Source: Schistosoma haematobium (lineage: Eukaryota; Platyhelminthes; Trematoda; Strigeidida; Schistosomatidae). Taken from it: DNA of 64,000 nt. Made by a program: the position numbers and the translations under genes. Position 1 is the stretch's first letter; each line of letters opens with the position of its first letter. The stretch lies in contig NC_067201.1 of assembly GCF_000699445.3 (NCBI RefSeq), forward strand, positions 19,071,501 to 19,135,500, in the 5' to 3' direction. Of the stretch, positions 25,818 to 39,808 are shown piece after piece. The notes under the pieces are model-generated. The model did not search any database and was not told where the DNA came from. It saw only the letters and a program-made list of their open reading frames with translations.

Positions 25818-25909
25818 AGCCCCATGTGTAGGGCTGCCAAAGAAAACTTCGATTCTTGGTCGACGGTTCTTACCATGCAACAAATCACAAGAGTAAAACC
25901 GTGACGGTT
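25818..25909 (-). ncRNA. SL RNA: SL RNA gene, copy 47
   Basis: A-type unit; exon 25874..25909. Confidence 0.95.
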
Positions 25910-26373
25910 AATCCGAACCGCTCACAGTCTACCAACCCTACTATCAAACAACACCTCACTCCCATTCATCCATTTGCAAATTAATCATCTCTGTCAACAC
26001 AATCATCACTCGACAACAGCAAACACAACAGTAATAGCTCCTCACCACTACATTCAACACTAATACATGCATACACGCCTGCACACAACCACTGGGAAAC
26101 CATAATACACCACATACTAACACCAATCTCAACAATAATAAGTGCACTTCATACACTACTCACAACCACAACTTATCAGTAGACAAGAAATGTCAACTAG
26201 CCTCGTTCACACCAAACCCATCGTTGAACACACTCAATGAAACGTGCGATCGAGCATGCGAGCGAGCCAGTGAGTGAGTAAGTGACAGTTGACTTCATCT
26301 GTGTGTTGAGGATGGATAAGATTTGATTTGCACCCAACACATCCGACCACCATACTACTGTGCAATTGATATT

Positions 26374-26465
26374 AGCCCCATGTGTAGGGCTGCCAAAGAA
26401 AACTTCGATTCTTGGTCGACGGTTCTTACCATGCAACAAATCACAAGAGTAAAACCGTGACGGTT
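26374..26465 (-). ncRNA. SL RNA: SL RNA gene, copy 48
   Basis: A-type unit; exon 26430..26465. Confidence 0.95.
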
Positions 26466-26929
26466 AATCCGAACCGCTCACAGTCTACCAACCCTACTAT
26501 CAAACAACACCTCACTCCCATTCATCCATTTGCAAATTAATCATCTCTGTCAACACAATCATCACTCGACAACAGCAAACACAACAGTAATAGCTCCTCA
26601 CCACTACATTCAACACTAATACATGCATACACGCCTGCACACAACCACTGGGAAACCATAATACACCACATACTAACACCAATCTCAACAATAATAAGTG
26701 CACTTCATACACTACTCACAACCACAACTTATCAGTAGACAAGAAATGTCAACTAGCCTCGTTCACACCAAACCCATCGTTGAACACACTCAATGAAACG
26801 TGCGATCGAGCATGCGAGCGAGCCAGTGAGTGAGTAAGTGACAGTTGACTTCATCTGTGTGTTGAGGATGGATAAGATTTGATTTGCACCCAACACATCC
26901 GACCACCATACTACTGTGCAATTGATATT

Positions 26930-27021
26930 AGCCCCATGTGTAGGGCTGCCAAAGAAAACTTCGATTCTTGGTCGACGGTTCTTACCATGCAACAAATCAC
27001 AAGAGTAAAACCGTGACGGTT
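26930..27021 (-). ncRNA. SL RNA: SL RNA gene, copy 49
   Basis: A-type unit; exon 26986..27021. Confidence 0.95.
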
Positions 27022-27485
27022 AATCCGAACCGCTCACAGTCTACCAACCCTACTATCAAACAACACCTCACTCCCATTCATCCATTTGCAAATTAATCAT
27101 CTCTGTCAACACAATCATCACTCGACAACAGCAAACACAACAGTAATAGCTCCTCACCACTACATTCAACACTAATACATGCATACACGCCTGCACACAA
27201 CCACTGGGAAACCATAATACACCACATACTAACACCAATCTCAACAATAATAAGTGCACTTCATACACTACTCACAACCACAACTTATCAGTAGACAAGA
27301 AATGTCAACTAGCCTCGTTCACACCAAACCCATCGTTGAACACACTCAATGAAACGTGCGATCGAGCATGCGAGCGAGCCAGTGAGTGAGTAAGTGACAG
27401 TTGACTTCATCTGTGTGTTGAGGATGGATAAGATTTGATTTGCACCCAACACATCCGACCACCATACTACTGTGCAATTGATATT

Positions 27486-27577
27486 AGCCCCATGTGTAGG
27501 GCTGCCAAAGAAAACTTCGATTCTTGGTCGACGGTTCTTACCATGCAACAAATCACAAGAGTAAAACCGTGACGGTT
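27486..27577 (-). ncRNA. SL RNA: SL RNA gene, copy 50
   Basis: A-type unit; exon 27542..27577. Confidence 0.95.
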
Positions 27578-28041
27578 AATCCGAACCGCTCACAGTCTAC
27601 CAACCCTACTATCAAACAACACCTCACTCCCATTCATCCATTTGCAAATTAATCATCTCTGTCAACACAATCATCACTCGACAACAGCAAACACAACAGT
27701 AATAGCTCCTCACCACTACATTCAACACTAATACATGCATACACGCCTGCACACAACCACTGGGAAACCATAATACACCACATACTAACACCAATCTCAA
27801 CAATAATAAGTGCACTTCATACACTACTCACAACCACAACTTATCAGTAGACAAGAAATGTCAACTAGCCTCGTTCACACCAAACCCATCGTTGAACACA
27901 CTCAATGAAACGTGCGATCGAGCATGCGAGCGAGCCAGTGAGTGAGTAAGTGACAGTTGACTTCATCTGTGTGTTGAGGATGGATAAGATTTGATTTGCA
28001 CCCAACACATCCGACCACCATACTACTGTGCAATTGATATT

Positions 28042-28133
28042 AGCCCCATGTGTAGGGCTGCCAAAGAAAACTTCGATTCTTGGTCGACGGTTCTTACCAT
28101 GCAACAAATCACAAGAGTAAAACCGTGACGGTT
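28042..28133 (-). ncRNA. SL RNA: SL RNA gene, copy 51
   Basis: A-type unit; exon 28098..28133. Confidence 0.95.
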
Positions 28134-28597
28134 AATCCGAACCGCTCACAGTCTACCAACCCTACTATCAAACAACACCTCACTCCCATTCATCCATTTG
28201 CAAATTAATCATCTCTGTCAACACAATCATCACTCGACAACAGCAAACACAACAGTAATAGCTCCTCACCACTACATTCAACACTAATACATGCATACAC
28301 GCCTGCACACAACCACTGGGAAACCATAATACACCACATACTAACACCAATCTCAACAATAATAAGTGCACTTCATACACTACTCACAACCACAACTTAT
28401 CAGTAGACAAGAAATGTCAACTAGCCTCGTTCACACCAAACCCATCGTTGAACACACTCAATGAAACGTGCGATCGAGCATGCGAGCGAGCCAGTGAGTG
28501 AGTAAGTGACAGTTGACTTCATCTGTGTGTTGAGGATGGATAAGATTTGATTTGCACCCAACACATCCGACCACCATACTACTGTGCAATTGATATT

Positions 28598-28689
28598 AGC
28601 CCCATGTGTAGGGCTGCCAAAGAAAACTTCGATTCTTGGTCGACGGTTCTTACCATGCAACAAATCACAAGAGTAAAACCGTGACGGTT
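28598..28689 (-). ncRNA. SL RNA: SL RNA gene, copy 52
   Basis: A-type unit; exon 28654..28689. Confidence 0.95.
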
Positions 28690-29153
28690 AATCCGAACCG
28701 CTCACAGTCTACCAACCCTACTATCAAACAACACCTCACTCCCATTCATCCATTTGCAAATTAATCATCTCTGTCAACACAATCATCACTCGACAACAGC
28801 AAACACAACAGTAATAGCTCCTCACCACTACATTCAACACTAATACATGCATACACGCCTGCACACAACCACTGGGAAACCATAATACACCACATACTAA
28901 CACCAATCTCAACAATAATAAGTGCACTTCATACACTACTCACAACCACAACTTATCAGTAGACAAGAAATGTCAACTAGCCTCGTTCACACCAAACCCA
29001 TCGTTGAACACACTCAATGAAACGTGCGATCGAGCATGCGAGCGAGCCAGTGAGTGAGTAAGTGACAGTTGACTTCATCTGTGTGTTGAGGATGGATAAG
29101 ATTTGATTTGCACCCAACACATCCGACCACCATACTACTGTGCAATTGATATT

Positions 29154-29245
29154 AGCCCCATGTGTAGGGCTGCCAAAGAAAACTTCGATTCTTGGTCGAC
29201 GGTTCTTACCATGCAACAAATCACAAGAGTAAAACCGTGACGGTT
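29154..29245 (-). ncRNA. SL RNA: SL RNA gene, copy 53
   Basis: A-type unit; exon 29210..29245. Confidence 0.95.
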
Positions 29246-29709
29246 AATCCGAACCGCTCACAGTCTACCAACCCTACTATCAAACAACACCTCACTCCCA
29301 TTCATCCATTTGCAAATTAATCATCTCTGTCAACACAATCATCACTCGACAACAGCAAACACAACAGTAATAGCTCCTCACCACTACATTCAACACTAAT
29401 ACATGCATACACGCCTGCACACAACCACTGGGAAACCATAATACACCACATACTAACACCAATCTCAACAATAATAAGTGCACTTCATACACTACTCACA
29501 ACCACAACTTATCAGTAGACAAGAAATGTCAACTAGCCTCGTTCACACCAAACCCATCGTTGAACACACTCAATGAAACGTGCGATCGAGCATGCGAGCG
29601 AGCCAGTGAGTGAGTAAGTGACAGTTGACTTCATCTGTGTGTTGAGGATGGATAAGATTTGATTTGCACCCAACACATCCGACCACCATACTACTGTGCA
29701 ATTGATATT

Positions 29710-29801
29710 AGCCCCATGTGTAGGGCTGCCAAAGAAAACTTCGATTCTTGGTCGACGGTTCTTACCATGCAACAAATCACAAGAGTAAAACCGTGACGGT
29801 T
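29710..29801 (-). ncRNA. SL RNA: SL RNA gene, copy 54
   Basis: A-type unit; exon 29766..29801. Confidence 0.95.
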
Positions 29802-30265
29802 AATCCGAACCGCTCACAGTCTACCAACCCTACTATCAAACAACACCTCACTCCCATTCATCCATTTGCAAATTAATCATCTCTGTCAACACAATCATCA
29901 CTCGACAACAGCAAACACAACAGTAATAGCTCCTCACCACTACATTCAACACTAATACATGCATACACGCCTGCACACAACCACTGGGAAACCATAATAC
30001 ACCACATACTAACACCAATCTCAACAATAATAAGTGCACTTCATACACTACTCACAACCACAACTTATCAGTAGACAAGAAATGTCAACTAGCCTCGTTC
30101 ACACCAAACCCATCGTTGAACACACTCAATGAAACGTGCGATCGAGCATGCGAGCGAGCCAGTGAGTGAGTAAGTGACAGTTGACTTCATCTGTGTGTTG
30201 AGGATGGATAAGATTTGATTTGCACCCAACACATCCGACCACCATACTACTGTGCAATTGATATT

Positions 30266-30357
30266 AGCCCCATGTGTAGGGCTGCCAAAGAAAACTTCGA
30301 TTCTTGGTCGACGGTTCTTACCATGCAACAAATCACAAGAGTAAAACCGTGACGGTT
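30266..30357 (-). ncRNA. SL RNA: SL RNA gene, copy 55 (5' flank deletion)
   Basis: A-type unit; exon 30322..30357. The 5' flank lacks the same C as copies 20 and 28, between 30458 and 30459. Confidence 0.95.
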
Positions 30358-30820
30358 AATCCGAACCGCTCACAGTCTACCAACCCTACTATCAAACAAC
30401 ACCTCACTCCCATTCATCCATTTGCAAATTAATCATCTCTGTCAACACAATCATCACTGACAACAGCAAACACAACAGTAATAGCTCCTCACCACTACAT
30501 TCAACACTAATACATGCATACACGCCTGCACACAACCACTGGGAAACCATAATACACCACATACTAACACCAATCTCAACAATAATAAGTGCACTTCATA
30601 CACTACTCACAACCACAACTTATCAGTAGACAAGAAATGTCAACTAGCCTCGTTCACACCAAACCCATCGTTGAACACACTCAATGAAACGTGCGATCGA
30701 GCATGCGAGCGAGCCAGTGAGTGAGTAAGTGACAGTTGACTTCATCTGTGTGTTGAGGATGGATAAGATTTGATTTGCACCCAACACATCCGACCACCAT
30801 ACTACTGTGCAATTGATATT

Positions 30821-30912
30821 AGCCCCATGTGTAGGGCTGCCAAAGAAAACTTCGATTCTTGGTCGACGGTTCTTACCATGCAACAAATCACAAGAGTAAA
30901 ACCGTGACGGTT
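30821..30912 (-). ncRNA. SL RNA: SL RNA gene, copy 56
   Basis: A-type unit; exon 30877..30912. Confidence 0.95.
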
Positions 30913-31376
30913 AATCCGAACCGCTCACAGTCTACCAACCCTACTATCAAACAACACCTCACTCCCATTCATCCATTTGCAAATTAATCATCTCTGTCAA
31001 CACAATCATCACTCGACAACAGCAAACACAACAGTAATAGCTCCTCACCACTACATTCAACACTAATACATGCATACACGCCTGCACACAACCACTGGGA
31101 AACCATAATACACCACATACTAACACCAATCTCAACAATAATAAGTGCACTTCATACACTACTCACAACCACAACTTATCAGTAGACAAGAAATGTCAAC
31201 TAGCCTCGTTCACACCAAACCCATCGTTGAACACACTCAATGAAACGTGCGATCGAGCATGCGAGCGAGCCAGTGAGTGAGTAAGTGACAGTTGACTTCA
31301 TCTGTGTGTTGAGGATGGATAAGATTTGATTTGCACCCAACACATCCGACCACCATACTACTGTGCAATTGATATT

Positions 31377-31468
31377 AGCCCCATGTGTAGGGCTGCCAAA
31401 GAAAACTTCGATTCTTGGTCGACGGTTCTTACCATGCAACAAATCACAAGAGTAAAACCGTGACGGTT
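31377..31468 (-). ncRNA. SL RNA: SL RNA gene, copy 57
   Basis: A-type unit; exon 31433..31468. Confidence 0.95.
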
Positions 31469-31932
31469 AATCCGAACCGCTCACAGTCTACCAACCCTAC
31501 TATCAAACAACACCTCACTCCCATTCATCCATTTGCAAATTAATCATCTCTGTCAACACAATCATCACTCGACAACAGCAAACACAACAGTAATAGCTCC
31601 TCACCACTACATTCAACACTAATACATGCATACACGCCTGCACACAACCACTGGGAAACCATAATACACCACATACTAACACCAATCTCAACAATAATAA
31701 GTGCACTTCATACACTACTCACAACCACAACTTATCAGTAGACAAGAAATGTCAACTAGCCTCGTTCACACCAAACCCATCGTTGAACACACTCAATGAA
31801 ACGTGCGATCGAGCATGCGAGCGAGCCAGTGAGTGAGTAAGTGACAGTTGACTTCATCTGTGTGTTGAGGATGGATAAGATTTGATTTGCACCCAACACA
31901 TCCGACCACCATACTACTGTGCAATTGATATT

Positions 31933-32024
31933 AGCCCCATGTGTAGGGCTGCCAAAGAAAACTTCGATTCTTGGTCGACGGTTCTTACCATGCAACAAAT
32001 CACAAGAGTAAAACCGTGACGGTT
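31933..32024 (-). ncRNA. SL RNA: SL RNA gene, copy 58
   Basis: A-type unit; exon 31989..32024. Confidence 0.95.
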
Positions 32025-32488
32025 AATCCGAACCGCTCACAGTCTACCAACCCTACTATCAAACAACACCTCACTCCCATTCATCCATTTGCAAATTAAT
32101 CATCTCTGTCAACACAATCATCACTCGACAACAGCAAACACAACAGTAATAGCTCCTCACCACTACATTCAACACTAATACATGCATACACGCCTGCACA
32201 CAACCACTGGGAAACCATAATACACCACATACTAACACCAATCTCAACAATAATAAGTGCACTTCATACACTACTCACAACCACAACTTATCAGTAGACA
32301 AGAAATGTCAACTAGCCTCGTTCACACCAAACCCATCGTTGAACACACTCAATGAAACGTGCGATCGAGCATGCGAGCGAGCCAGTGAGTGAGTAAGTGA
32401 CAGTTGACTTCATCTGTGTGTTGAGGATGGATAAGATTTGATTTGCACCCAACACATCCGACCACCATACTACTGTGCAATTGATATT

Positions 32489-32580
32489 AGCCCCATGTGT
32501 AGGGCTGCCAAAGAAAACTTCGATTCTTGGTCGACGGTTCTTACCATGCAACAAATCACAAGAGTAAAACCGTGACGGTT
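32489..32580 (-). ncRNA. SL RNA: SL RNA gene, copy 59
   Basis: A-type unit; exon 32545..32580. Confidence 0.95.
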
Positions 32581-33044
32581 AATCCGAACCGCTCACAGTC
32601 TACCAACCCTACTATCAAACAACACCTCACTCCCATTCATCCATTTGCAAATTAATCATCTCTGTCAACACAATCATCACTCGACAACAGCAAACACAAC
32701 AGTAATAGCTCCTCACCACTACATTCAACACTAATACATGCATACACGCCTGCACACAACCACTGGGAAACCATAATACACCACATACTAACACCAATCT
32801 CAACAATAATAAGTGCACTTCATACACTACTCACAACCACAACTTATCAGTAGACAAGAAATGTCAACTAGCCTCGTTCACACCAAACCCATCGTTGAAC
32901 ACACTCAATGAAACGTGCGATCGAGCATGCGAGCGAGCCAGTGAGTGAGTAAGTGACAGTTGACTTCATCTGTGTGTTGAGGATGGATAAGATTTGATTT
33001 GCACCCAACACATCCGACCACCATACTACTGTGCAATTGATATT

Positions 33045-33136
33045 AGCCCCATGTGTAGGGCTGCCAAAGAAAACTTCGATTCTTGGTCGACGGTTCTTAC
33101 CATGCAACAAATCACAAGAGTAAAACCGTGACGGTT
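33045..33136 (-). ncRNA. SL RNA: SL RNA gene, copy 60
   Basis: A-type unit; exon 33101..33136. Confidence 0.95.
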
Positions 33137-33600
33137 AATCCGAACCGCTCACAGTCTACCAACCCTACTATCAAACAACACCTCACTCCCATTCATCCAT
33201 TTGCAAATTAATCATCTCTGTCAACACAATCATCACTCGACAACAGCAAACACAACAGTAATAGCTCCTCACCACTACATTCAACACTAATACATGCATA
33301 CACGCCTGCACACAACCACTGGGAAACCATAATACACCACATACTAACACCAATCTCAACAATAATAAGTGCACTTCATACACTACTCACAACCACAACT
33401 TATCAGTAGACAAGAAATGTCAACTAGCCTCGTTCACACCAAACCCATCGTTGAACACACTCAATGAAACGTGCGATCGAGCATGCGAGCGAGCCAGTGA
33501 GTGAGTAAGTGACAGTTGACTTCATCTGTGTGTTGAGGATGGATAAGATTTGATTTGCACCCAACACATCCGACCACCATACTACTGTGCAATTGATATT

Positions 33601-33692
33601 AGCCCCATGTGTAGGGCTGCCAAAGAAAACTTCGATTCTTGGTCGACGGTTCTTACCATGCAACAAATCACAAGAGTAAAACCGTGACGGTT
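33601..33692 (-). ncRNA. SL RNA: SL RNA gene, copy 61
   Basis: A-type unit; exon 33657..33692. Confidence 0.95.
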
Positions 33693-34156
33693 AATCCGAA
33701 CCGCTCACAGTCTACCAACCCTACTATCAAACAACACCTCACTCCCATTCATCCATTTGCAAATTAATCATCTCTGTCAACACAATCATCACTCGACAAC
33801 AGCAAACACAACAGTAATAGCTCCTCACCACTACATTCAACACTAATACATGCATACACGCCTGCACACAACCACTGGGAAACCATAATACACCACATAC
33901 TAACACCAATCTCAACAATAATAAGTGCACTTCATACACTACTCACAACCACAACTTATCAGTAGACAAGAAATGTCAACTAGCCTCGTTCACACCAAAC
34001 CCATCGTTGAACACACTCAATGAAACGTGCGATCGAGCATGCGAGCGAGCCAGTGAGTGAGTAAGTGACAGTTGACTTCATCTGTGTGTTGAGGATGGAT
34101 AAGATTTGATTTGCACCCAACACATCCGACCACCATACTACTGTGCAATTGATATT

Positions 34157-34248
34157 AGCCCCATGTGTAGGGCTGCCAAAGAAAACTTCGATTCTTGGTC
34201 GACGGTTCTTACCATGCAACAAATCACAAGAGTAAAACCGTGACGGTT
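34157..34248 (-). ncRNA. SL RNA: SL RNA gene, copy 62
   Basis: A-type unit; exon 34213..34248. Confidence 0.95.
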
Positions 34249-34712
34249 AATCCGAACCGCTCACAGTCTACCAACCCTACTATCAAACAACACCTCACTC
34301 CCATTCATCCATTTGCAAATTAATCATCTCTGTCAACACAATCATCACTCGACAACAGCAAACACAACAGTAATAGCTCCTCACCACTACATTCAACACT
34401 AATACATGCATACACGCCTGCACACAACCACTGGGAAACCATAATACACCACATACTAACACCAATCTCAACAATAATAAGTGCACTTCATACACTACTC
34501 ACAACCACAACTTATCAGTAGACAAGAAATGTCAACTAGCCTCGTTCACACCAAACCCATCGTTGAACACACTCAATGAAACGTGCGATCGAGCATGCGA
34601 GCGAGCCAGTGAGTGAGTAAGTGACAGTTGACTTCATCTGTGTGTTGAGGATGGATAAGATTTGATTTGCACCCAACACATCCGACCACCATACTACTGT
34701 GCAATTGATATT

Positions 34713-34804
34713 AGCCCCATGTGTAGGGCTGCCAAAGAAAACTTCGATTCTTGGTCGACGGTTCTTACCATGCAACAAATCACAAGAGTAAAACCGTGAC
34801 GGTT
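34713..34804 (-). ncRNA. SL RNA: SL RNA gene, copy 63
   Basis: A-type unit; exon 34769..34804. Confidence 0.95.
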
Positions 34805-35268
34805 AATCCGAACCGCTCACAGTCTACCAACCCTACTATCAAACAACACCTCACTCCCATTCATCCATTTGCAAATTAATCATCTCTGTCAACACAATCA
34901 TCACTCGACAACAGCAAACACAACAGTAATAGCTCCTCACCACTACATTCAACACTAATACATGCATACACGCCTGCACACAACCACTGGGAAACCATAA
35001 TACACCACATACTAACACCAATCTCAACAATAATAAGTGCACTTCATACACTACTCACAACCACAACTTATCAGTAGACAAGAAATGTCAACTAGCCTCG
35101 TTCACACCAAACCCATCGTTGAACACACTCAATGAAACGTGCGATCGAGCATGCGAGCGAGCCAGTGAGTGAGTAAGTGACAGTTGACTTCATCTGTGTG
35201 TTGAGGATGGATAAGATTTGATTTGCACCCAACACATCCGACCACCATACTACTGTGCAATTGATATT

Positions 35269-35360
35269 AGCCCCATGTGTAGGGCTGCCAAAGAAAACTT
35301 CGATTCTTGGTCGACGGTTCTTACCATGCAACAAATCACAAGAGTAAAACCGTGACGGTT
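35269..35360 (-). ncRNA. SL RNA: SL RNA gene, copy 64
   Basis: A-type unit; exon 35325..35360. Confidence 0.95.
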
Positions 35361-35824
35361 AATCCGAACCGCTCACAGTCTACCAACCCTACTATCAAAC
35401 AACACCTCACTCCCATTCATCCATTTGCAAATTAATCATCTCTGTCAACACAATCATCACTCGACAACAGCAAACACAACAGTAATAGCTCCTCACCACT
35501 ACATTCAACACTAATACATGCATACACGCCTGCACACAACCACTGGGAAACCATAATACACCACATACTAACACCAATCTCAACAATAATAAGTGCACTT
35601 CATACACTACTCACAACCACAACTTATCAGTAGACAAGAAATGTCAACTAGCCTCGTTCACACCAAACCCATCGTTGAACACACTCAATGAAACGTGCGA
35701 TCGAGCATGCGAGCGAGCCAGTGAGTGAGTAAGTGACAGTTGACTTCATCTGTGTGTTGAGGATGGATAAGATTTGATTTGCACCCAACACATCCGACCA
35801 CCATACTACTGTGCAATTGATATT

Positions 35825-35916
35825 AGCCCCATGTGTAGGGCTGCCAAAGAAAACTTCGATTCTTGGTCGACGGTTCTTACCATGCAACAAATCACAAGAG
35901 TAAAACCGTGACGGTT
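35825..35916 (-). ncRNA. SL RNA: SL RNA gene, copy 65
   Basis: A-type unit; exon 35881..35916. Confidence 0.95.
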
Positions 35917-36380
35917 AATCCGAACCGCTCACAGTCTACCAACCCTACTATCAAACAACACCTCACTCCCATTCATCCATTTGCAAATTAATCATCTCTG
36001 TCAACACAATCATCACTCGACAACAGCAAACACAACAGTAATAGCTCCTCACCACTACATTCAACACTAATACATGCATACACGCCTGCACACAACCACT
36101 GGGAAACCATAATACACCACATACTAACACCAATCTCAACAATAATAAGTGCACTTCATACACTACTCACAACCACAACTTATCAGTAGACAAGAAATGT
36201 CAACTAGCCTCGTTCACACCAAACCCATCGTTGAACACACTCAATGAAACGTGCGATCGAGCATGCGAGCGAGCCAGTGAGTGAGTAAGTGACAGTTGAC
36301 TTCATCTGTGTGTTGAGGATGGATAAGATTTGATTTGCACCCAACACATCCGACCACCATACTACTGTGCAATTGATATT

Positions 36381-36472
36381 AGCCCCATGTGTAGGGCTGC
36401 CAAAGAAAACTTCGATTCTTGGTCGACGGTTCTTACCATGCAACAAATCACAAGAGTAAAACCGTGACGGTT
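36381..36472 (-). ncRNA. SL RNA: SL RNA gene, copy 66 (5' flank substitution)
   Basis: A-type unit; exon 36437..36472. The spacer has T to A at 36712 (GTGCACTACAT for GTGCACTTCAT), 240 bp upstream of this gene's RNA start. Confidence 0.95.
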
Positions 36473-36936
36473 AATCCGAACCGCTCACAGTCTACCAACC
36501 CTACTATCAAACAACACCTCACTCCCATTCATCCATTTGCAAATTAATCATCTCTGTCAACACAATCATCACTCGACAACAGCAAACACAACAGTAATAG
36601 CTCCTCACCACTACATTCAACACTAATACATGCATACACGCCTGCACACAACCACTGGGAAACCATAATACACCACATACTAACACCAATCTCAACAATA
36701 ATAAGTGCACTACATACACTACTCACAACCACAACTTATCAGTAGACAAGAAATGTCAACTAGCCTCGTTCACACCAAACCCATCGTTGAACACACTCAA
36801 TGAAACGTGCGATCGAGCATGCGAGCGAGCCAGTGAGTGAGTAAGTGACAGTTGACTTCATCTGTGTGTTGAGGATGGATAAGATTTGATTTGCACCCAA
36901 CACATCCGACCACCATACTACTGTGCAATTGATATT

Positions 36937-37028
36937 AGCCCCATGTGTAGGGCTGCCAAAGAAAACTTCGATTCTTGGTCGACGGTTCTTACCATGCAAC
37001 AAATCACAAGAGTAAAACCGTGACGGTT
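36937..37028 (-). ncRNA. SL RNA: SL RNA gene, copy 67
   Basis: A-type unit; exon 36993..37028. Confidence 0.95.
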
Positions 37029-37492
37029 AATCCGAACCGCTCACAGTCTACCAACCCTACTATCAAACAACACCTCACTCCCATTCATCCATTTGCAAAT
37101 TAATCATCTCTGTCAACACAATCATCACTCGACAACAGCAAACACAACAGTAATAGCTCCTCACCACTACATTCAACACTAATACATGCATACACGCCTG
37201 CACACAACCACTGGGAAACCATAATACACCACATACTAACACCAATCTCAACAATAATAAGTGCACTTCATACACTACTCACAACCACAACTTATCAGTA
37301 GACAAGAAATGTCAACTAGCCTCGTTCACACCAAACCCATCGTTGAACACACTCAATGAAACGTGCGATCGAGCATGCGAGCGAGCCAGTGAGTGAGTAA
37401 GTGACAGTTGACTTCATCTGTGTGTTGAGGATGGATAAGATTTGATTTGCACCCAACACATCCGACCACCATACTACTGTGCAATTGATATT

Positions 37493-37584
37493 AGCCCCAT
37501 GTGTAGGGCTGCCAAAGAAAACTTCGATTCTTGGTCGACGGTTCTTACCATGCAACAAATCACAAGAGTAAAACCGTGACGGTT
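37493..37584 (-). ncRNA. SL RNA: SL RNA gene, copy 68
   Basis: A-type unit; exon 37549..37584. Confidence 0.95.
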
Positions 37585-38048
37585 AATCCGAACCGCTCAC
37601 AGTCTACCAACCCTACTATCAAACAACACCTCACTCCCATTCATCCATTTGCAAATTAATCATCTCTGTCAACACAATCATCACTCGACAACAGCAAACA
37701 CAACAGTAATAGCTCCTCACCACTACATTCAACACTAATACATGCATACACGCCTGCACACAACCACTGGGAAACCATAATACACCACATACTAACACCA
37801 ATCTCAACAATAATAAGTGCACTTCATACACTACTCACAACCACAACTTATCAGTAGACAAGAAATGTCAACTAGCCTCGTTCACACCAAACCCATCGTT
37901 GAACACACTCAATGAAACGTGCGATCGAGCATGCGAGCGAGCCAGTGAGTGAGTAAGTGACAGTTGACTTCATCTGTGTGTTGAGGATGGATAAGATTTG
38001 ATTTGCACCCAACACATCCGACCACCATACTACTGTGCAATTGATATT

Positions 38049-38140
38049 AGCCCCATGTGTAGGGCTGCCAAAGAAAACTTCGATTCTTGGTCGACGGTTC
38101 TTACCATGCAACAAATCACAAGAGTAAAACCGTGACGGTT
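38049..38140 (-). ncRNA. SL RNA: SL RNA gene, copy 69
   Basis: A-type unit; exon 38105..38140. Confidence 0.95.
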
Positions 38141-38604
38141 AATCCGAACCGCTCACAGTCTACCAACCCTACTATCAAACAACACCTCACTCCCATTCAT
38201 CCATTTGCAAATTAATCATCTCTGTCAACACAATCATCACTCGACAACAGCAAACACAACAGTAATAGCTCCTCACCACTACATTCAACACTAATACATG
38301 CATACACGCCTGCACACAACCACTGGGAAACCATAATACACCACATACTAACACCAATCTCAACAATAATAAGTGCACTTCATACACTACTCACAACCAC
38401 AACTTATCAGTAGACAAGAAATGTCAACTAGCCTCGTTCACACCAAACCCATCGTTGAACACACTCAATGAAACGTGCGATCGAGCATGCGAGCGAGCCA
38501 GTGAGTGAGTAAGTGACAGTTGACTTCATCTGTGTGTTGAGGATGGATAAGATTTGATTTGCACCCAACACATCCGACCACCATACTACTGTGCAATTGA
38601 TATT

Positions 38605-38696
38605 AGCCCCATGTGTAGGGCTGCCAAAGAAAACTTCGATTCTTGGTCGACGGTTCTTACCATGCAACAAATCACAAGAGTAAAACCGTGACGGTT
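38605..38696 (-). ncRNA. SL RNA: SL RNA gene, copy 70
   Basis: A-type unit; exon 38661..38696. Confidence 0.95.
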
Positions 38697-39160
38697 AATC
38701 CGAACCGCTCACAGTCTACCAACCCTACTATCAAACAACACCTCACTCCCATTCATCCATTTGCAAATTAATCATCTCTGTCAACACAATCATCACTCGA
38801 CAACAGCAAACACAACAGTAATAGCTCCTCACCACTACATTCAACACTAATACATGCATACACGCCTGCACACAACCACTGGGAAACCATAATACACCAC
38901 ATACTAACACCAATCTCAACAATAATAAGTGCACTTCATACACTACTCACAACCACAACTTATCAGTAGACAAGAAATGTCAACTAGCCTCGTTCACACC
39001 AAACCCATCGTTGAACACACTCAATGAAACGTGCGATCGAGCATGCGAGCGAGCCAGTGAGTGAGTAAGTGACAGTTGACTTCATCTGTGTGTTGAGGAT
39101 GGATAAGATTTGATTTGCACCCAACACATCCGACCACCATACTACTGTGCAATTGATATT

Positions 39161-39252
39161 AGCCCCATGTGTAGGGCTGCCAAAGAAAACTTCGATTCTT
39201 GGTCGACGGTTCTTACCATGCAACAAATCACAAGAGTAAAACCGTGACGGTT
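39161..39252 (-). ncRNA. SL RNA: SL RNA gene, copy 71
   Basis: A-type unit; exon 39217..39252. Confidence 0.95.
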
Positions 39253-39716
39253 AATCCGAACCGCTCACAGTCTACCAACCCTACTATCAAACAACACCTC
39301 ACTCCCATTCATCCATTTGCAAATTAATCATCTCTGTCAACACAATCATCACTCGACAACAGCAAACACAACAGTAATAGCTCCTCACCACTACATTCAA
39401 CACTAATACATGCATACACGCCTGCACACAACCACTGGGAAACCATAATACACCACATACTAACACCAATCTCAACAATAATAAGTGCACTTCATACACT
39501 ACTCACAACCACAACTTATCAGTAGACAAGAAATGTCAACTAGCCTCGTTCACACCAAACCCATCGTTGAACACACTCAATGAAACGTGCGATCGAGCAT
39601 GCGAGCGAGCCAGTGAGTGAGTAAGTGACAGTTGACTTCATCTGTGTGTTGAGGATGGATAAGATTTGATTTGCACCCAACACATCCGACCACCATACTA
39701 CTGTGCAATTGATATT

Positions 39717-39808
39717 AGCCCCATGTGTAGGGCTGCCAAAGAAAACTTCGATTCTTGGTCGACGGTTCTTACCATGCAACAAATCACAAGAGTAAAACCG
39801 TGACGGTT
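39717..39808 (-). ncRNA. SL RNA: SL RNA gene, copy 72
   Basis: A-type unit; exon 39773..39808. Confidence 0.95.
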
